Shown here piece after piece: positions 35,360-47,500 of a stretch of DNA of 64,000 nucleotides. Under the pieces are notes generated by a model. It was not told where the DNA came from. It was given only the letters and a program-made list of their open reading frames with translations, and did not search any database. Both the position numbers and the translations under genes were made by a program. Source of the stretch: Lepisosteus oculatus (taxonomy: Eukaryota > Chordata > Actinopteri > Semionotiformes > Lepisosteidae); the NCBI RefSeq assembly GCF_040954835.1, contig NC_090704.1, forward strand, positions 44,706,979 to 44,770,978, read 5' to 3'. Positions within the stretch are counted from its first letter, which is position 1, and every line of letters begins with the position of its first letter.

Positions 35360-35883
35360 ATTCCAACACGTTCAGGGGCAACTCGTTTTTCTACGTGTAA
35401 TATGTACAGCACGCTGTAATTACAAACATCCTTTTGTGCAGTTACAGAAGTGTTCTGTAATACAGAGCTCCGTGTTCGCGTCGATAGGAAAGAACAAAAC
35501 AAAACAAAACAAATGTGCGATCATAGATTTGTTTACATCTGTTTACAAATTTTAAAAGCTAGAAATGAGACAGAAGAAACACTTCGAACTATAGGCTATG
35601 GGCTGTAAAGTGCCTGATGGCTCCCATTAAGGCAGGGAATTGTGTGGCGTCTGTAGGGCAGTAGTACGTCGTCTTTTCCGCACAAAATTGGTATCTGCGT
35701 TGATGTAAACTGCATCAATGACGTAAGCGATGGTAAAACATTAAATAAAATTCCTTTGTCATCAAGAACAGTGTATGTGTTATCATTGGTCCCCCCAGGA
35801 CGGGTACCTGCAGTGTGTCTGACTAACGTGACAATCAGTGCTCAATAAGAACTTCAGAATAATTTAAGACGCGTTACAAAAGA

Positions 35884-36005
35884 GGGCGAAGTGGTGGCCC
35901 AGTGGTTCGCAGTGAAGCCATGCGTTCAATCCCGCAGTGCTATCTGTGTGGAGGTTGTATGTTCTCCCTATGTTTGCATGGGGCTGTGTCCTTGAACTCT
36001 GCCTG
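35884..36005 (+). mobile_element. tRNA-derived SINE, family C, partial
   Basis: It has a head ggtggcccagtggttcgcag, a B-box-like gttcaatccc and core tgtgtggaggttgtatgttc, tccctatgtttgcatgg. The core matches the copy at 9917-10235. The copy is truncated after the core. Confidence 0.7.
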
Positions 36006-36741
36006 GGCTCCGAACAGAAAGGATGTGGTTTTTACAAGAAAGACAGATGCAATTTCCGGCTACCTTCATGAAATCGAGAGGAGTTTCCAGTTCAGGGTAG
36101 CTGTCGGACGGATCCTGTGTATTGACTCACAGCTCCCGGCGCATCTGTGCAAGCGGCACCACCGTGAAAATGTGATAAAATCCTGGCAGACATGTCTGAT
36201 GACTTGGCACATGTGGTGCAAGCTGGCAAGGCAAGGAGATGCCACTGGAATGGCATGATGGGATGCCCGTTTCCAAGCTGCATGCTGCTCACACAGAAAC
36301 CGCCACTGGGAATAGAGACCAGTGCCATTTACAGCAATAGGCTTGCCCACGGTTGTTATGATTTGATATTATTTAATTAATTCGTTCGCTTTTGGCAACC
36401 TGTGGAGTAAGAGGAGGGAGGAAAGTCCTGCTCTAACAGGATAAAAGACAAATAAGTCAATAATTGAGCAAATAATCGCCTCAAGCCTACCCCTCCCAGC
36501 TGGTGAAATCCCGGGTGACAACTTTTGTACCCACCAGCAAGGGGTAGGCATGCGGGCCCTTCAGGACAAATACATGAGCCAGATAATTCTGCAGTTTGTG
36601 GATAATTCTCTACCTGTCCCAGCTGGGCTCTTCTGTCTGGGAATCCTGGCACCTTCAGTGCCATTTTCTGCATCAACAGAGAGGAAACTTGTTTCACAGC
36701 AGAGAAACAAGAAAGCAGTGTACTGTTATTCACATACTGTA

Positions 36742-36742
36742 C

Positions 36743-36775
<33 letters not shown>

Positions 36776-36776
36776 G
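36742..36776. repeat. CA microsatellite
   Basis: A (CA)n run of about 17 units, interrupted once by caaa. A shorter CA run lies at 39364-39379. Confidence 0.9.
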
Positions 36777-39700
36777 TTCAGTCTGGCACGCCTTCTGTCA
36801 TTGTATCACCTTCTTATGTTCTTGTACTGATTGTGTGTGCCACCTGTTCGGTTTTCCGGAAGTAGCAGTTTCTTTAAAAGGTTCATTTCTGGATTTTGAG
36901 TCTTCAAATAGAAACTGTTACCGGTCCCCTTCTTGCAAAGAGTGTGGGGAGTCGGCTGTCAGTCACTTTGCTGTTGTTCTGCAGCAGGTAGCTGCGCTGT
37001 CCTTGGGAGGCTGAGACAAGGCAAGAGCTGAAACTGGGTAAAGCTTCAGGGCATGTGCTCCAGACCCAGGTGGCAGTGGAACAAAACAAACAGTCAGTCT
37101 GTATTGTGAGTGGAATTGAAATGTTGATATGTTGCACGACAGCTTGGTGTCCTGACATGTTTGTTAGTGAGAGTTTCTTCTCTGAAACCACAGTGCATTG
37201 TTGCAGGTCCTTACTTGTGCTTAACCAAAGAACACTCATCTTCGTATAAAGCTACATATTTATTTTGATTAGAGACATTTTATGCTCATGGTGATGAAAG
37301 GGGGAAGAAAGAACTCTCCATTTCAGCCATCGTAAAGTACTGTACATAACCTTTATGTATTTGATCGGGTTTTTTTTTGGCTACTTGTTTTTTCAAATGA
37401 TTTTTTGTCCTGCCCTGTTGTTTATATCCCCCCTGAGCTGAAACTGATCTGGAACTGCCACGTCTGAATCAGCCCTCGTCATCATGATAGTCCGTTCCAG
37501 ACGGAATGGCTGGACAGTCATGGGCTCCGAAAGGTGCAGCCCAGTCAGAGCTCCCTGCTCATCCTCGGACAGCTGCAGCTCTCGCCAAGCAGCTGCTCCA
37601 CCAGCCCGAGCTGCACGGAGGAGAGCTTTGGGCTGTGGGGCTCAGAGCCTGCATGGAGCAGTGCTGTTACAGCCAAATATGTCTAGAATTCCTTAATGCC
37701 TAACCTATACCTATAATGAGCACTTCTGCCTGCGGAAGCTTGGCACATGTGATGCAATTTTATGCATCGAATAAACAGACACTTTAAGAAGACCTGTTTA
37801 ACAGCAGAGGCATCAAAAAGCAATATCTATCTATCTCACCAGGCAGGTTGATGACTGAAACCTGAAAACAAATTCATTTCCTGGTTATTTTTGTCCGCAG
37901 AGAGCTGCTCTGTCGGTTTCAGCTCCGTCTCGCACCTCTCTTATCACCCGACCACAATTCAAACAACGTTTATTTTTAGCAGACTTTTAAACATGGCATT
38001 TTCACTGTGACATTGCGTCTCTCTATATGTGCTTATTGGCGTTTGCTGATTCAAGAGTATATCATAGGGATAAAAGGAACCGAGTGATCAAGTCTGAAGA
38101 TATTTGGAAGGGGAAAAAGCAGGATCTTTTGTTTCTTCTTCAGTGAATCACCTACAGTACAAAGCGTCTCATTCCTGCCATCTCCTGTCCCCATATTGCA
38201 ATGCAGCTCCAGTCCAGCCTCCAGACCTTGGGCTTCTCCAGGGCTTGTGGACCACTGTGCGCTGCATGTCAGTGTCCTCCTGCTCAGAGACCCCCAGGCC
38301 TGGCAAAGTGGTTGCTGAATTCCCCCCCAAGTTGAAAACTTGGGTTTAAATCTGACCGGGAGTTGCGACCACATGTGTCGATTTTTCTTGTTTTCGTTGG
38401 TTGTCTTGCCAAAGCGAAAATAGAATAAAATGTTCAGTTACTGTTTTTGGCCCATTCCCTGGTGCTGCTGTCAAACAGCAAACAGGCAAGAGTCTTGTAG
38501 TCTACCTTTCCCCAGCTACTTTTATCAGGTGGATCAATAAGCTGTGAACATATTTGTAATACAGTTGAACGTCTCTCATGACTCTGGAGGCTATAACACA
38601 GCCGTACTCCAGCACCAGGATTGGGAACGCTGGTGCTCTCTGCTTCTGGAATTAATTTCCACCTACAGATTTTCCTTTCAAAAGCAATAAGCCTTTGTGT
38701 TGAGCAACATTCTATTCATAGTTTTTTTTTATATTTCAAATGGAGCTGTGCGGACCTTGCCCTATTTACTGTACCTCTCCAGTCTGTTGAAAAGAATTTG
38801 GCGAGGGCATCTCGCTTAACGACCTGTGGGAATAAACGTGCAGCCACACACGCCTCACTTTGTAAACAGCAGGGGTGAAGTGGGAGTCAGACTGGGTTCT
38901 GGGAACAGTGTTCCAGAGGGACTGATGTTCTACCAGGGCTGATGTTCTTGGGGTACAGGGGCGCTCAGTGGCTGTGATCCAGAGTGAAAAGCTGAAAAGC
39001 TGAAAAGCGGCTCTGGCTTTGCGAGGTGTGGAAAAATTAGCAACACAGACGTGGTACTACTACCTGTATGCCAGCATGTACTGTGCAGTATCAGCAGAAA
39101 GAAGACTCCTGATGGGGGAAAGTGCAGGTACTGTAGCAGAGGACGGTCAACTGTCTTTGCTGAGTTTAAATCCTGTTTTCCAGTTCCGCTCTTGAGGAGT
39201 AGTCATTGCTATCCTGGTTATCAACATGTGGAATGGCCAAACCCAGTTCTGAGGCCCTCTAGAGAGGAGGGCTTCCAGAACACAAAGGCTGGGTGCACAT
39301 TTTTTGGAGAAAGAAGAATGCAACTTTATCTAGCAGGTAAAGTAAAACTAAACGATTTAAAAACACACACACACACACTTGCCTGAACGTCTGAGATGTG
39401 GGCAAGATAAGTGGGTAAGGGCCAGGTTCTGAAAAGGAAACACCTGGCACGCTCCTTGCTATTGAGCATGTGGTTTACTGTTGTTTGCTACATTTACTTC
39501 CGTGGCTGCTCTGCTGAAGAGTTCCAGTGATTTGTTTTAAAATTGGAAGCCCTCCATACCTTCCAGGTGTGCCCTGGCGAAACAGAATAGGCATGTTCAT
39601 AAGCCTTTTTACTTTGTGAATGAATACAAGATATTGCAGCCATGCCCAGACGCGCACTTGATGAAAGTCAGATGGGTGGAGCCGTACTGAACTTGGATGG

Positions 39701-40285
39701 GCCTACTATAAACAGGAAACACGATCGATGTGCTTTCTGCTTCTCAGCTTGGAGTTTCCCCCATGCTCATCTGTTGCCCACTCACTGACACACTTACATG
39801 TTCTTGTGGGCTCATCGATGCAGTTCTGGACAACAAGGTGAAGCGATAAAGAACACAAAAGGAATGATTGTACCAGTGTTAACAATGGGCTTTATTCAAT
39901 CGCTTGGATTACAATTGCACAGTGAACTGCGTGTCTGCCCCGGTTTGGAATGAAGAGCTCAGTGAACAGCCTTTGTTGCCCTGGGGTTTGCCAATGTGTG
40001 AGCAGAATAATTCCTAGACAAGGGTTATTATGGCACGCCTATACAGTAAATGTAAATCTCTAAAGTCTGACACTACTATAAGGCATTGAAGGGATCCGAT
40101 TGAGATATTTGAAAGCTAATGGAATTTTTTGTTAAAGTGTGTTTATGACAAAAGTAGGGAGGCAGGTTTTACAACTGGGCAGAAGAGTTGCTTGATTATT
40201 TTGGTGGTGTTTTCAAGGAGGGATTCCAGATGACCCAGGCAGTACTTTGACAGGTGCTGCGGAAGTGTGCTGTGACCAGTTTCTG

Positions 40286-40300
40286 CCACCGGAGGGCACA
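40286..40300 (+). promoter_or_regulatory. Weak CTCF-like site
   Basis: CCACCGGAGGGCACA matches the CTCF core with two mismatches. It has the same orientation as the site at 35345. Confidence 0.25.
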
Positions 40301-40647
40301 AGAGTATACAAATCTGATCTCTTCTTTTTTAGTTATGGAGCATGTAGGATATTCAGTATACTGCATCATAGATTTATATATGTTTAATTCTGAGCTGTAT
40401 AATGGGACAGTTTTGTGATAGCCTTGAGTCTGAAAACATCATGTTTTGTGCATTACAGTACAAAAACCAGTAAGGTTTTTGAATGGGTTACCATAGCATC
40501 ACGCAGAGACAAAGCAGTCCTCTATATTGCTGGATAGTGTTTGTGCAATTTCCATGAAGACGACTTTGCCTTCATTGCTGTAGTTTCATTCTTGAAAATG
40601 AGTTTTACAGTAGCCCATGGAAACATATCCTTGCTTAAGTGCCTTCA

Positions 40648-40653
40648 TTTATT
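40648..40653 (-). promoter_or_regulatory. Candidate poly(A) signal of the B7-like gene
   Basis: The complement reads AATAAA, about 330 bases after the stop at 40983 and about 195 after the stop of the alternative frame at 40846. It would serve either C-terminus. Confidence 0.45.
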
Positions 40654-40845
40654 ATACTGGCAAGCATGCCTATGTTTTTCACGCTATGGTTCTGCATTAA
40701 CTAAAACGCACATCATCAGGGAATCAACACTATCTAGCCTTGAGGCTTTAACAAAATGCAATTTGTGCAATCCTGACACTTGATATCAAGTTATGAATAA
40801 AAAAACACTAGATCACTATGATACTTAGGCTGTATGTGAGTGAAG

Positions 40846-41040
40846 TTAAAAAAGTAACTTTTTGCGCTGTCCAGTTGTGTTTGTGCCGCTTGTGAAATTC
40901 ACGACGGGTGGAAGCTGTTTAGTCCGACGAGCCTGGTTTTGAAGACGAAATGCAATTGTCACCCTGCCCACAACCGTGAAAGTTAAAAGCACAAGCACAA
41001 GCACTGAGCAATAAAGAACCATGCACACACGACTGCTGCA
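40846..41040 (-). other. Alternative-frame membrane segment and basic tail
   Basis: In the frame shifted by one base from the B7-like C domain, an open stretch encodes VCMVLYCSVLVLVLLTFTVV followed by FRLQNQARRTKQ, which looks like a real transmembrane segment with a stop-transfer tail. It needs a phase-2 junction. I see only a weak donor for that (TG|GTCAAG), so this may be an alternative isoform, a sequence error or a mutation. Confidence 0.4.
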
Positions 41041-41359
41041 GTATGCAGAGCGTCAACTGAAGCAGCAGAACCTGTCAGATATTTACTCTTACTTGACCAT
41101 TTGATCTCTTGGCATGTCAAGCATGTTCCTGCTCTGTGGATCCAAAGGCAGCAGCTGAGAGCTCTGTCATCTCCAGTGTCGTACGTACTTGTGATGTTGA
41201 AAAGCCCGTTCTTGGTTTTGTTGCTGGAGCTATAAACAACGTCTTCAGTCACATTTCTGTCCTCATCAAACCAGTGCACTTCTCCTTGAGGGTAAACTTC
41301 ATAGAAAGTACATGTCCGCTGTGAAGAAGACTGTGCATATTGAAACCTGCTGAATTGAT
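40983..41359 (-). CDS. B7-like exon 3: IgC2 domain and C-terminus
   Basis: 377 nt with acceptor TTTTATTTTAG, phase 1, read through to TAA. It contains RTCTFYEVYPQGEVHWFDED, NGLFNITSTYDTGDD and ALSCCLW, then EIKW and a short linker TGSAASVD before ALHTAAVVCAWFFIAQCLC. A good donor (CAAGTAAGAG) lies right after the domain, but its obvious acceptors are under 60 bases away and return to the same frame. How the exon really ends is unsettled. Confidence 0.65.
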
Positions 41360-42864
41360 CTAAAATAAAACAAAGATGGGACAATTAGAGGCGATGCTTG
41401 TCAGTGATGCTCAAGAACGCAGGCTGGTTTCCCCTGACAATTGTTACAGCTATTTTGGAGTGATAAGAAGGGATCATTGATTCACAGCAACTGTAAGACA
41501 CAAGTAAAGGTTTATTCCATACTGAAAAGAGAAGAAAAATAAGAATTTTCGGCTGTGGAGTAGAAACGTTGTGTTTCACACACCCAAAGAGGGCTCCACA
41601 GCTGAAAATTCTTATTTTTCTTCTCTTTTCAGCAGGGAATAAACCTTTACTTCTTCATTTGCAGCCTATGCATGCTGACACAGCTACCTACTGTACTTGA
41701 ACTATAAGACACTACAGTACATGATTTAGGCAGGCTAAGGCTCTCTGAGGTTTTTCAGAATTATTTTAATACATGCTGAGTTTGTATTATGAAAGCATGT
41801 GAAAATAAATGCTTCAATTAACTGGAAAACATCTTCTATTTTAATGTACCCGCAAAATCTCTTGCTGAGATTTTACCTTTTTCAGAGCAGTCTAATTAGG
41901 AGGATGACCACTTTGGCATGCCTAGCTGTACAGTATGTTTGACCTAGTTATTGTCTTACCTCCGCGAGGGAAAGATCTGACAGCTGAAAGAAATGCAGAC
42001 TCACCTTGTAGCTGCACTGTTGTGTTTGTGTGTTTCATTCCAGCTTTCGATCGCAATTTGCAAATGTACATCCCTTCGTCTGACGGCAGGAAGCGATGGA
42101 GAGTGAGAGACAGCTGGAGGTCTCCAAAGGTGCATGCAGCTCGCTGGTGGTGGGTGGCTCTTTCATCCTTACTGTTGTAATTGCACAGTATGTCATTGTT
42201 CTCAAAATGTACCCAACTAATTTCAACGTCTCCCAAGTCTTCTTTTGAGGATATGCTACAGTTCAGAGTGATTCTGTTGTCATACTTTGCTGTCATCTTA
42301 TCTTTCACTACCAGGTCCACAAAACCTGTCATACCACAAGAAGAAAGTGTTGGAACCACTTCAACAATGCTCCTGTACTCCAGTGATAAATATCTAACTG
42401 TAATACTCCTAGAAGAGACAGGTAATGATAAGAATCTCAAGCTAAAGATATTAACAGTTCGGTATGTGCATCAGTGCTTTAGGGAGAATGTTTTTAATCC
42501 CCAGAATTAGCCTTTTAGAGTTGGCTACTGTATTTTTAAAGATTGGGTTGGCTGAAGAGGAGAAAACTCAGTGACAAAAAGAAAACTTAAAAAAGTGAAG
42601 CTGACCTGAATGTACAGCTGAAGTTGCCAAAACTGATCAAACAAATTTTCAATTCTAAAAACTTTATAGATGTTTTTGGGAAGCCTCCTGACTTTGTATC
42701 AAATACAAAATGTACAGTAGTTCCTGTCTCTGGAACACTTTCAGCAGATGAGAGCCCATGTCTGTCAATTAAGTCTCTGCCACATGTGACTTACTGGACA
42801 ATGATGCAAAGGTGAAGGCAGGACAGAGCCAAAGCAATAAGGTTTGTCCGTGGTCAGTTACCAT
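40983..42864 (-). CDS. B7-like IgV-IgC2 membrane ligand
   Basis: Minus-strand exons 42864-42795, 42325-42005 and 41359-40983 join in frame (768 nt, 255 residues). Residues 1-23 form a hydrophobic leader (MVTDHGQTLLLWLCPAF). The V domain is about 24-130, with Cys46, Trp61, PSDEGMYIC and Cys112, plus extra Cys71 and Cys88. The C2-type domain is about 131-218, with Cys147, YPQGEVHWF, NGLFNITST and Cys200/Cys201. V then C2 with a split leader exon and phase-1 introns is the B7/butyrophilin-type layout. The NGLFNITST and CC features recall PD-L1 and ICOSLG-type C domains. I cannot assign orthology. The C-terminus ends in a hydrophobic run (234-255) without a cytoplasmic tail, fitting a GPI signal or a tailless anchor. 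A second frame at 40846-41028 gives a more ordinary membrane segment and a basic tail. The gene is transcribed in the same direction as the CD7-like gene, about 7 kb upstream of it. Confidence 0.72.
41502..41652. repeat. Inverted repeat, stem about 59 bp, loop about 33
   Basis: The left arm (41502-41560) reads aagtaaaggtttattccat onward and the right arm (41594-41652) is its near-perfect complement, ending ggaataaacctttactt. It lies in the intron between the V and C2 exons of the B7-like gene. It could be a foldback or MITE-type element. Transcription would form a long hairpin. Confidence 0.9.
42005..42325 (-). CDS. B7-like exon 2: IgV domain
   Basis: 321 nt, phase 1 to phase 1, acceptor GTATGACAG and donor GTGAGT. 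It contains DNRITLNCS, VEISWVHFENNDILC, LSLTLHRFLPSDEGMYICK and a final TNTTVQLQ strand. One N-glycosylation site lies at NCS and another at NTT. Confidence 0.82.
42795..42864 (-). CDS. B7-like exon 1: signal peptide
   Basis: 70 nt from the ATG at 42864 to donor GTAAGT, phase 1. It encodes QTLLLWLCPAFTFASLS. I chose it over an ATG near 43240 (MVLLSSALFL) because that one has no suitable donor, whereas this one joins V in frame. Confidence 0.72.
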
Positions 42865-42899
42865 GCTGACTCTGTGCACCGAATCTGTAATACACAGAC

Positions 42900-43750
42900 A
42901 GGAAAAGGGTTTGACTTTTTATTTTTAAGATGAAGGAAAACCGGAGTCTACATGAAATGGTGGATTCTAATACAGTACAGTCCGACCTTCAAGGCAGCCG
43001 GGATGCAATGATGGATTTTCAGGAGCTGCTACTCTCATGCTGTTTAGAACAAGAGATGTTCGACGGGCATTTAAGCAAGACTCACCTCAAATAAAAAAAT
43101 GTGAGGGAAACAGATTCCTTTAGGTTCTCTTGAATTGCTGAAAACACGTCTTTTTCTCCAGTGACTGGAAGATGTACCTCCGCCGTCTTGCTTATTTTGA
43201 AGTTTATAAGTGAGGAATAGTGCAGATGAAAGTAAAACCATAAACAGGTTTAGGTTTAAGGACACCCAATTTATACTCCCAGACGTGCAGACAGAGACAT
43301 CGGTCTGTGTCGCTTGTTGTGTTTTAGGGAATCTGATACTGTAAGGATGAAGGAATGCTCTTTCTGGCAGGGGGTTTGGCTCGTCAGGTCTGCCTGTCTC
43401 AACACGAACAGGTCTGTCGATCCAACATTTCTCTTATCTTATGAATGTCGGCAGATGAAAGTTACCCAGAGTGACTCAGAGTGGATACATGTGCTTGTGA
43501 AAGTACAGAACAGACACTTACCTGACCTGCTGGTACCACCATACCTGTTGCTTAATTAAATACCTGAGCAAACTTCACTGTTGATTACTATCACATACAA
43601 ACCAAGTGTCATGTTTTTACTGCCTTAATTATGACTTTTTTTTTTAAGAATCATATGCTCAGCAATTGTATCACTTAGTCTATAATTACCTTGTGCCTTC
43701 TACTACAGGTAAATCAACCACTGTCATTTATTTAGCTTCATTACGTTGTT
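42900..43750. other. Upstream flank of the B7-like gene
   Basis: AT-rich DNA upstream of the signal-peptide exon on the minus strand. I saw no strong TATA or CpG feature. A minus-strand frame near 43240 (MVLLSSALFLTYKL) resembles a leader, but nothing supports it. Confidence 0.35.
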
Positions 43751-43759
43751 ATGAATTTA

Positions 43760-43945
43760 TCTGTCTGATGCTTTTATCCAAACTTACAGAGGACATACAG
43801 ATACTGGTAACGGATTACACAGAGGACCTTCCTTGCAGGCACAGCAGCAGGTGTGTCCCCAGCTGGGCGTTGAACTCACGGCTCTCCAGGTCAGGAGTCA
43901 AGAGCCCTGACTGGTGCTCCACACTACATCATTGCACCTATTGCA
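43760..43945 (-). mobile_element. tRNA-derived SINE, minus orientation
   Basis: On the complement a tRNA-like head GTAGTGTGGAGCACCAG and a B box GAGTTCAACGCC stand about 30 bases apart. The body contains the complement of ttttatccaaacttacagag, a phrase common in fish tRNA-SINE tails. Confidence 0.6.
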
Positions 43946-44379
43946 TTTTGTGACATGACTTTGAAATTGTGATTGCTACTGAAGTTACCTTGGATGAAAG
44001 CCACATGCCTGAAGAACTACGGAGTGCCAAAGCACGAGGTATCTTCCTGGCCAAGAGCAACATCACATCATTGGTAGGGTGAAAGCAACCTGTCTCACGA
44101 CGGTCTAAACCCGGCTCACGTTCCCTATTAGTGGGTGAACAATCCCACGCTTGGTGAATTCTGCTTCACAATGACAAGAAGAGCCGACATCGAAGGATCA
44201 AGAAGCGATGTTGCTCTGAACGCTGGGCTGAAAGCATTTGCTGTACAGTTCAGTGAGCTTGATGTGGGTGGAATGCCCCGTGTGCTGACGCCTCACTGCT
44301 TTAGGGTCTAGCATTCAAACCTGAACTTACATGCAGGCTTTTGCCTGAGAGGAGCTCACATGTTCTCTTTAGTTTCATG

Positions 44380-44500
44380 TCTGTTTTGCTAGGTGCTCCT
44401 GTTTCCCGAAGGCACGCTGGGTAGTTTTCCTCGTTTCTCCCCTGCCGTGCAATGGACTGGTGTGTCGCCCAGGGCGAGAGCTGTCGTCTGCTCTCCGTCC
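44380..44500 (+). mobile_element. SINE family C 3' fragment
   Basis: ccctgccgtgcaatggactg followed by gtgtgtcgcccagggcgaga matches the tail of the family C element (compare ccctgagatggacgggtgtc at 10135). The head is absent. Confidence 0.5.
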
Positions 44501-44509
44501 TTCTGGGAC

Positions 44510-47500
44510 GTGCTCCGGCTTGCCACAGCCCTCATCGGGGCTGGAAGCGGTTAAAGTCTTCTTGGCTTTACTGTGGAGGCAGTCTGGACTTGTCATCCCA
44601 AGGCACTCCTTGCAGTTTCAACTCTCAGATTTATTGCCTTTTTTTATAGTGAGCTGTGCAAATGTGCGAAAGAGCCTTTGAAAAGCGTGTTGACCTGTTT
44701 CTAGGTACAATACTCAAAATCCAGCCACACCAACATTGCTGTCCATTTTTACATAGGAAAAACCAGCTCGGTATCAAAAGTAGTTTGTTGCAGAATTAAC
44801 TTATAAAGGGCTGGAAAGGCAGATGAGAGGAATTGCTTTGAAACGAGTTGAATCCTAATCTATGAAAGAGGATTAGTTCAATGTTTCTTCATTGCACTGT
44901 AGCTGGTTGTGTTAATCTACACTCCAGAGACAGCTGAGAGCGAAGCTGGGAGATGCATCTCATTTTGCAAAACGGTTTGACTTGATGAGCTACGGTAAGA
45001 CTGCAAACCGGGAGCCTCCTTAGGGAGCGTCTTCAATCAGCAGCCTGTGCAGGGCAGGGAATGAAGGCACAGCTCTGGAGAGGGAGGCCTTTGATGCTCT
45101 TATATTAACAAGCCCAGAACAGCTGTCCTTCACCTCAGCCCTTTGAATTGATGTTGACAGAAGAAGCAGAGGTGGTTATGATATGATCACAACAATACCT
45201 GTGCAGCTTTGTGATGTGGTTAAACAGTCAGGAACGGTAGTTATGGGGCAGGTGAGCTTTTTCACATGATCTGCTGTGACACTGTATAAGCCTTTGTCAA
45301 AGGAATCTGTGTTGGCTTTGAGATTTGAAATGTAAATGTGAGATTGAGAACAGTGGTGCCTTTTATCTCAATTGATGACCCTTCCCCACAAACAGACACC
45401 CCATCTACACCCGGCAAGGCTTTGAACTGTCTGTGCTCTACGGTGCTTACAGAGGTCCAGCTAATCAGTTGAGCAGCGAGAGTGAGAGGGTATTGGAAAC
45501 AGAAACAGGCAATGCTGCTGTGCAGCACAATTAGAGAATCAGAGCAGCCTGCATAAAACAGAGCTCTCTGCCTCCTACTGTTGCTGCAATGATTCTGTGG
45601 GGCACTAGAAGCCCGCTTCTCATTGACAGCTAAAATTAGCCCACAGGCTCTGCTTGTACACCGCAGTACCAGACCATGAAATGGTCATTCCTGGTGATTA
45701 AAGCAACACAACAAGGAGAATAGACTGATTGTTGCATGAAATTGCCTTCCTTACATTTACAGTGTGTCTGAAGATGGGCAGTGTATTTGCCCAAGATGAG
45801 CATCTTTAATCTGCATTAAACATTTGTAATGGTCCTGGCCCAACTAAGGACACATATGTTTTTGTTCATTTCACCACCACCAACATTGCAGCACACACAT
45901 TAGCACAGAAAATCAATGGATTTAATTGTGTACATCAAGAAATACTTGTTTCTTCCACTCCTGCTCACTGCATCCCCACTTCAGAGGCACAAGTTGCAGG
46001 ATTATTGTCAGAAACAATACACAGAGACAGTGAGAGCACCAGTCTGAATTTCATTTTCTTTTTACCACCAAATGTTCCAGGGGTAAGAAAAGGGGAGTTT
46101 TGTGCCTGATATAACTTCCTTAAGGTGGAAAACATTCATCATGCTTTCTCATAGCCAGGTGTTTTACAGTGTAGAGATCTTACCTCTGTTTCAGGGCCCA
46201 CTTGAGCACATCCAGGAATTCATGTTTGCTTCTGATAAGCAGCCAAACAGAACATCCTATCCAACAGTTTGTTTCCCCAATAAGAACCACACCATGACTT
46301 TTTAAAGGTACCAGTTCAGTGTAAAACATGATCTTTCCAGCCAAACCATATAGGTTTAGTATTATTTTGACAATCCCATTTCACATTTAAGAACATACAG
46401 TACATGTATTTCCTAAAAAGATGTTACAGGTACAGCAAGCATTAGCAGGTATTTTTGCATGTATGTATTTAAAGCCAGAATGATGTGCATACAAACAAAT
46501 GAGTAGTGTGTTAATTAATTGCATATCCTGTGTGGAATCATCTCTGCTGTCCTTGAGTTTCCAGTGCCTTTCTGCATTTTAGGATGGCTACGTCTGAACT
46601 AGGGATAGGTTTGAGTTTATAAGGTGTACCTTTGAGAGCTGGGGTATAGGTTAAGGTGACAGAAATACTCTACCAACAGGGCTGTGCTTTGGCAAGGAAT
46701 AGGTCTGAATCTAAGATGAGGTTCCACACTGAGTCTTGTCTTCTTTTCCTCCAGAAAGCAGCCTTTTCTGCTTACAGTTATTGCAGGCCGGTGCAGGTTC
46801 AATTTAATGAGCAGCTTTTTGCAACTGGCAACGTACAAGACATAAATGTGTGAATCTGCAAATTGGCTAATAATGACATTACATAAAACTTGATTTTGCA
46901 TTTCCCAGGAAAAAAAGAGCACATAATATAAAGCTGCCTAATTATGAAAGGTTGTATCTATTAGAGCACACTTCATTAAAGAAAGCATAAAGTTGCAAAT
47001 CAGCTTGTAAATGAAACTGCACCGCCAGCATTTATAATAATATCATTACTGCATTCCCATGAATGCAGAAAATTAAAAGAGGAAAGACAAAAGAAAAGAT
47101 GTGCACTCTGCCTCAGATGTGCTCCTAAAATATGTTTCTGAAAACTCACAATTCATCATCTTTTATCTAAGGACTGTTGGCACTGTAGAGCGTCTTCTAC
47201 GAGGGTTTCTGATTAATTCATTTGAAGTATTTATGTAATTGCAAGTCTTGTACTTGGGTTCTCCAATGGGGAACAGAAATTGCTTGAGTGGTAAAGATCT
47301 CAAGAGCCATGTAACGTACGCGCTTTCTTTCAGTTTGGTGGAAATTAACGAGCGTGTAGTAGGGCTCTTTTTAAAAACAAAGATTAAGATCAAACAGCAA
47401 GTGTAAGAATCAATATCTCTGATCTCCTAGACAAAGTGAATGACTATTTCATACCTTAAATATCAAGTCTATTTCAAGCTGAAAAGCACATTAAACATTC

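Larger units (their letters stand above)
36010..40640. other. Intergenic region between the two Ig genes
   Basis: Mixed-composition DNA with CA repeats and the CTCF-like sequence at 40286-40300. I saw no exon with conserved domain sequence on either strand. The long open frames around 36.1-37.0 kb look like chance. Confidence 0.5.

Noticed and set aside
36010..37014. Open frames around the CA repeat at 36.7 kb
   Set aside because: They translate microsatellite and flanking sequence; no splice or domain support.
43071..43265. Minus-strand MVLLSSALFL leader as exon 1 of the B7-like gene
   Set aside because: No donor follows in phase 1, whereas 42864-42795 has a consensus donor and joins the V exon in frame.
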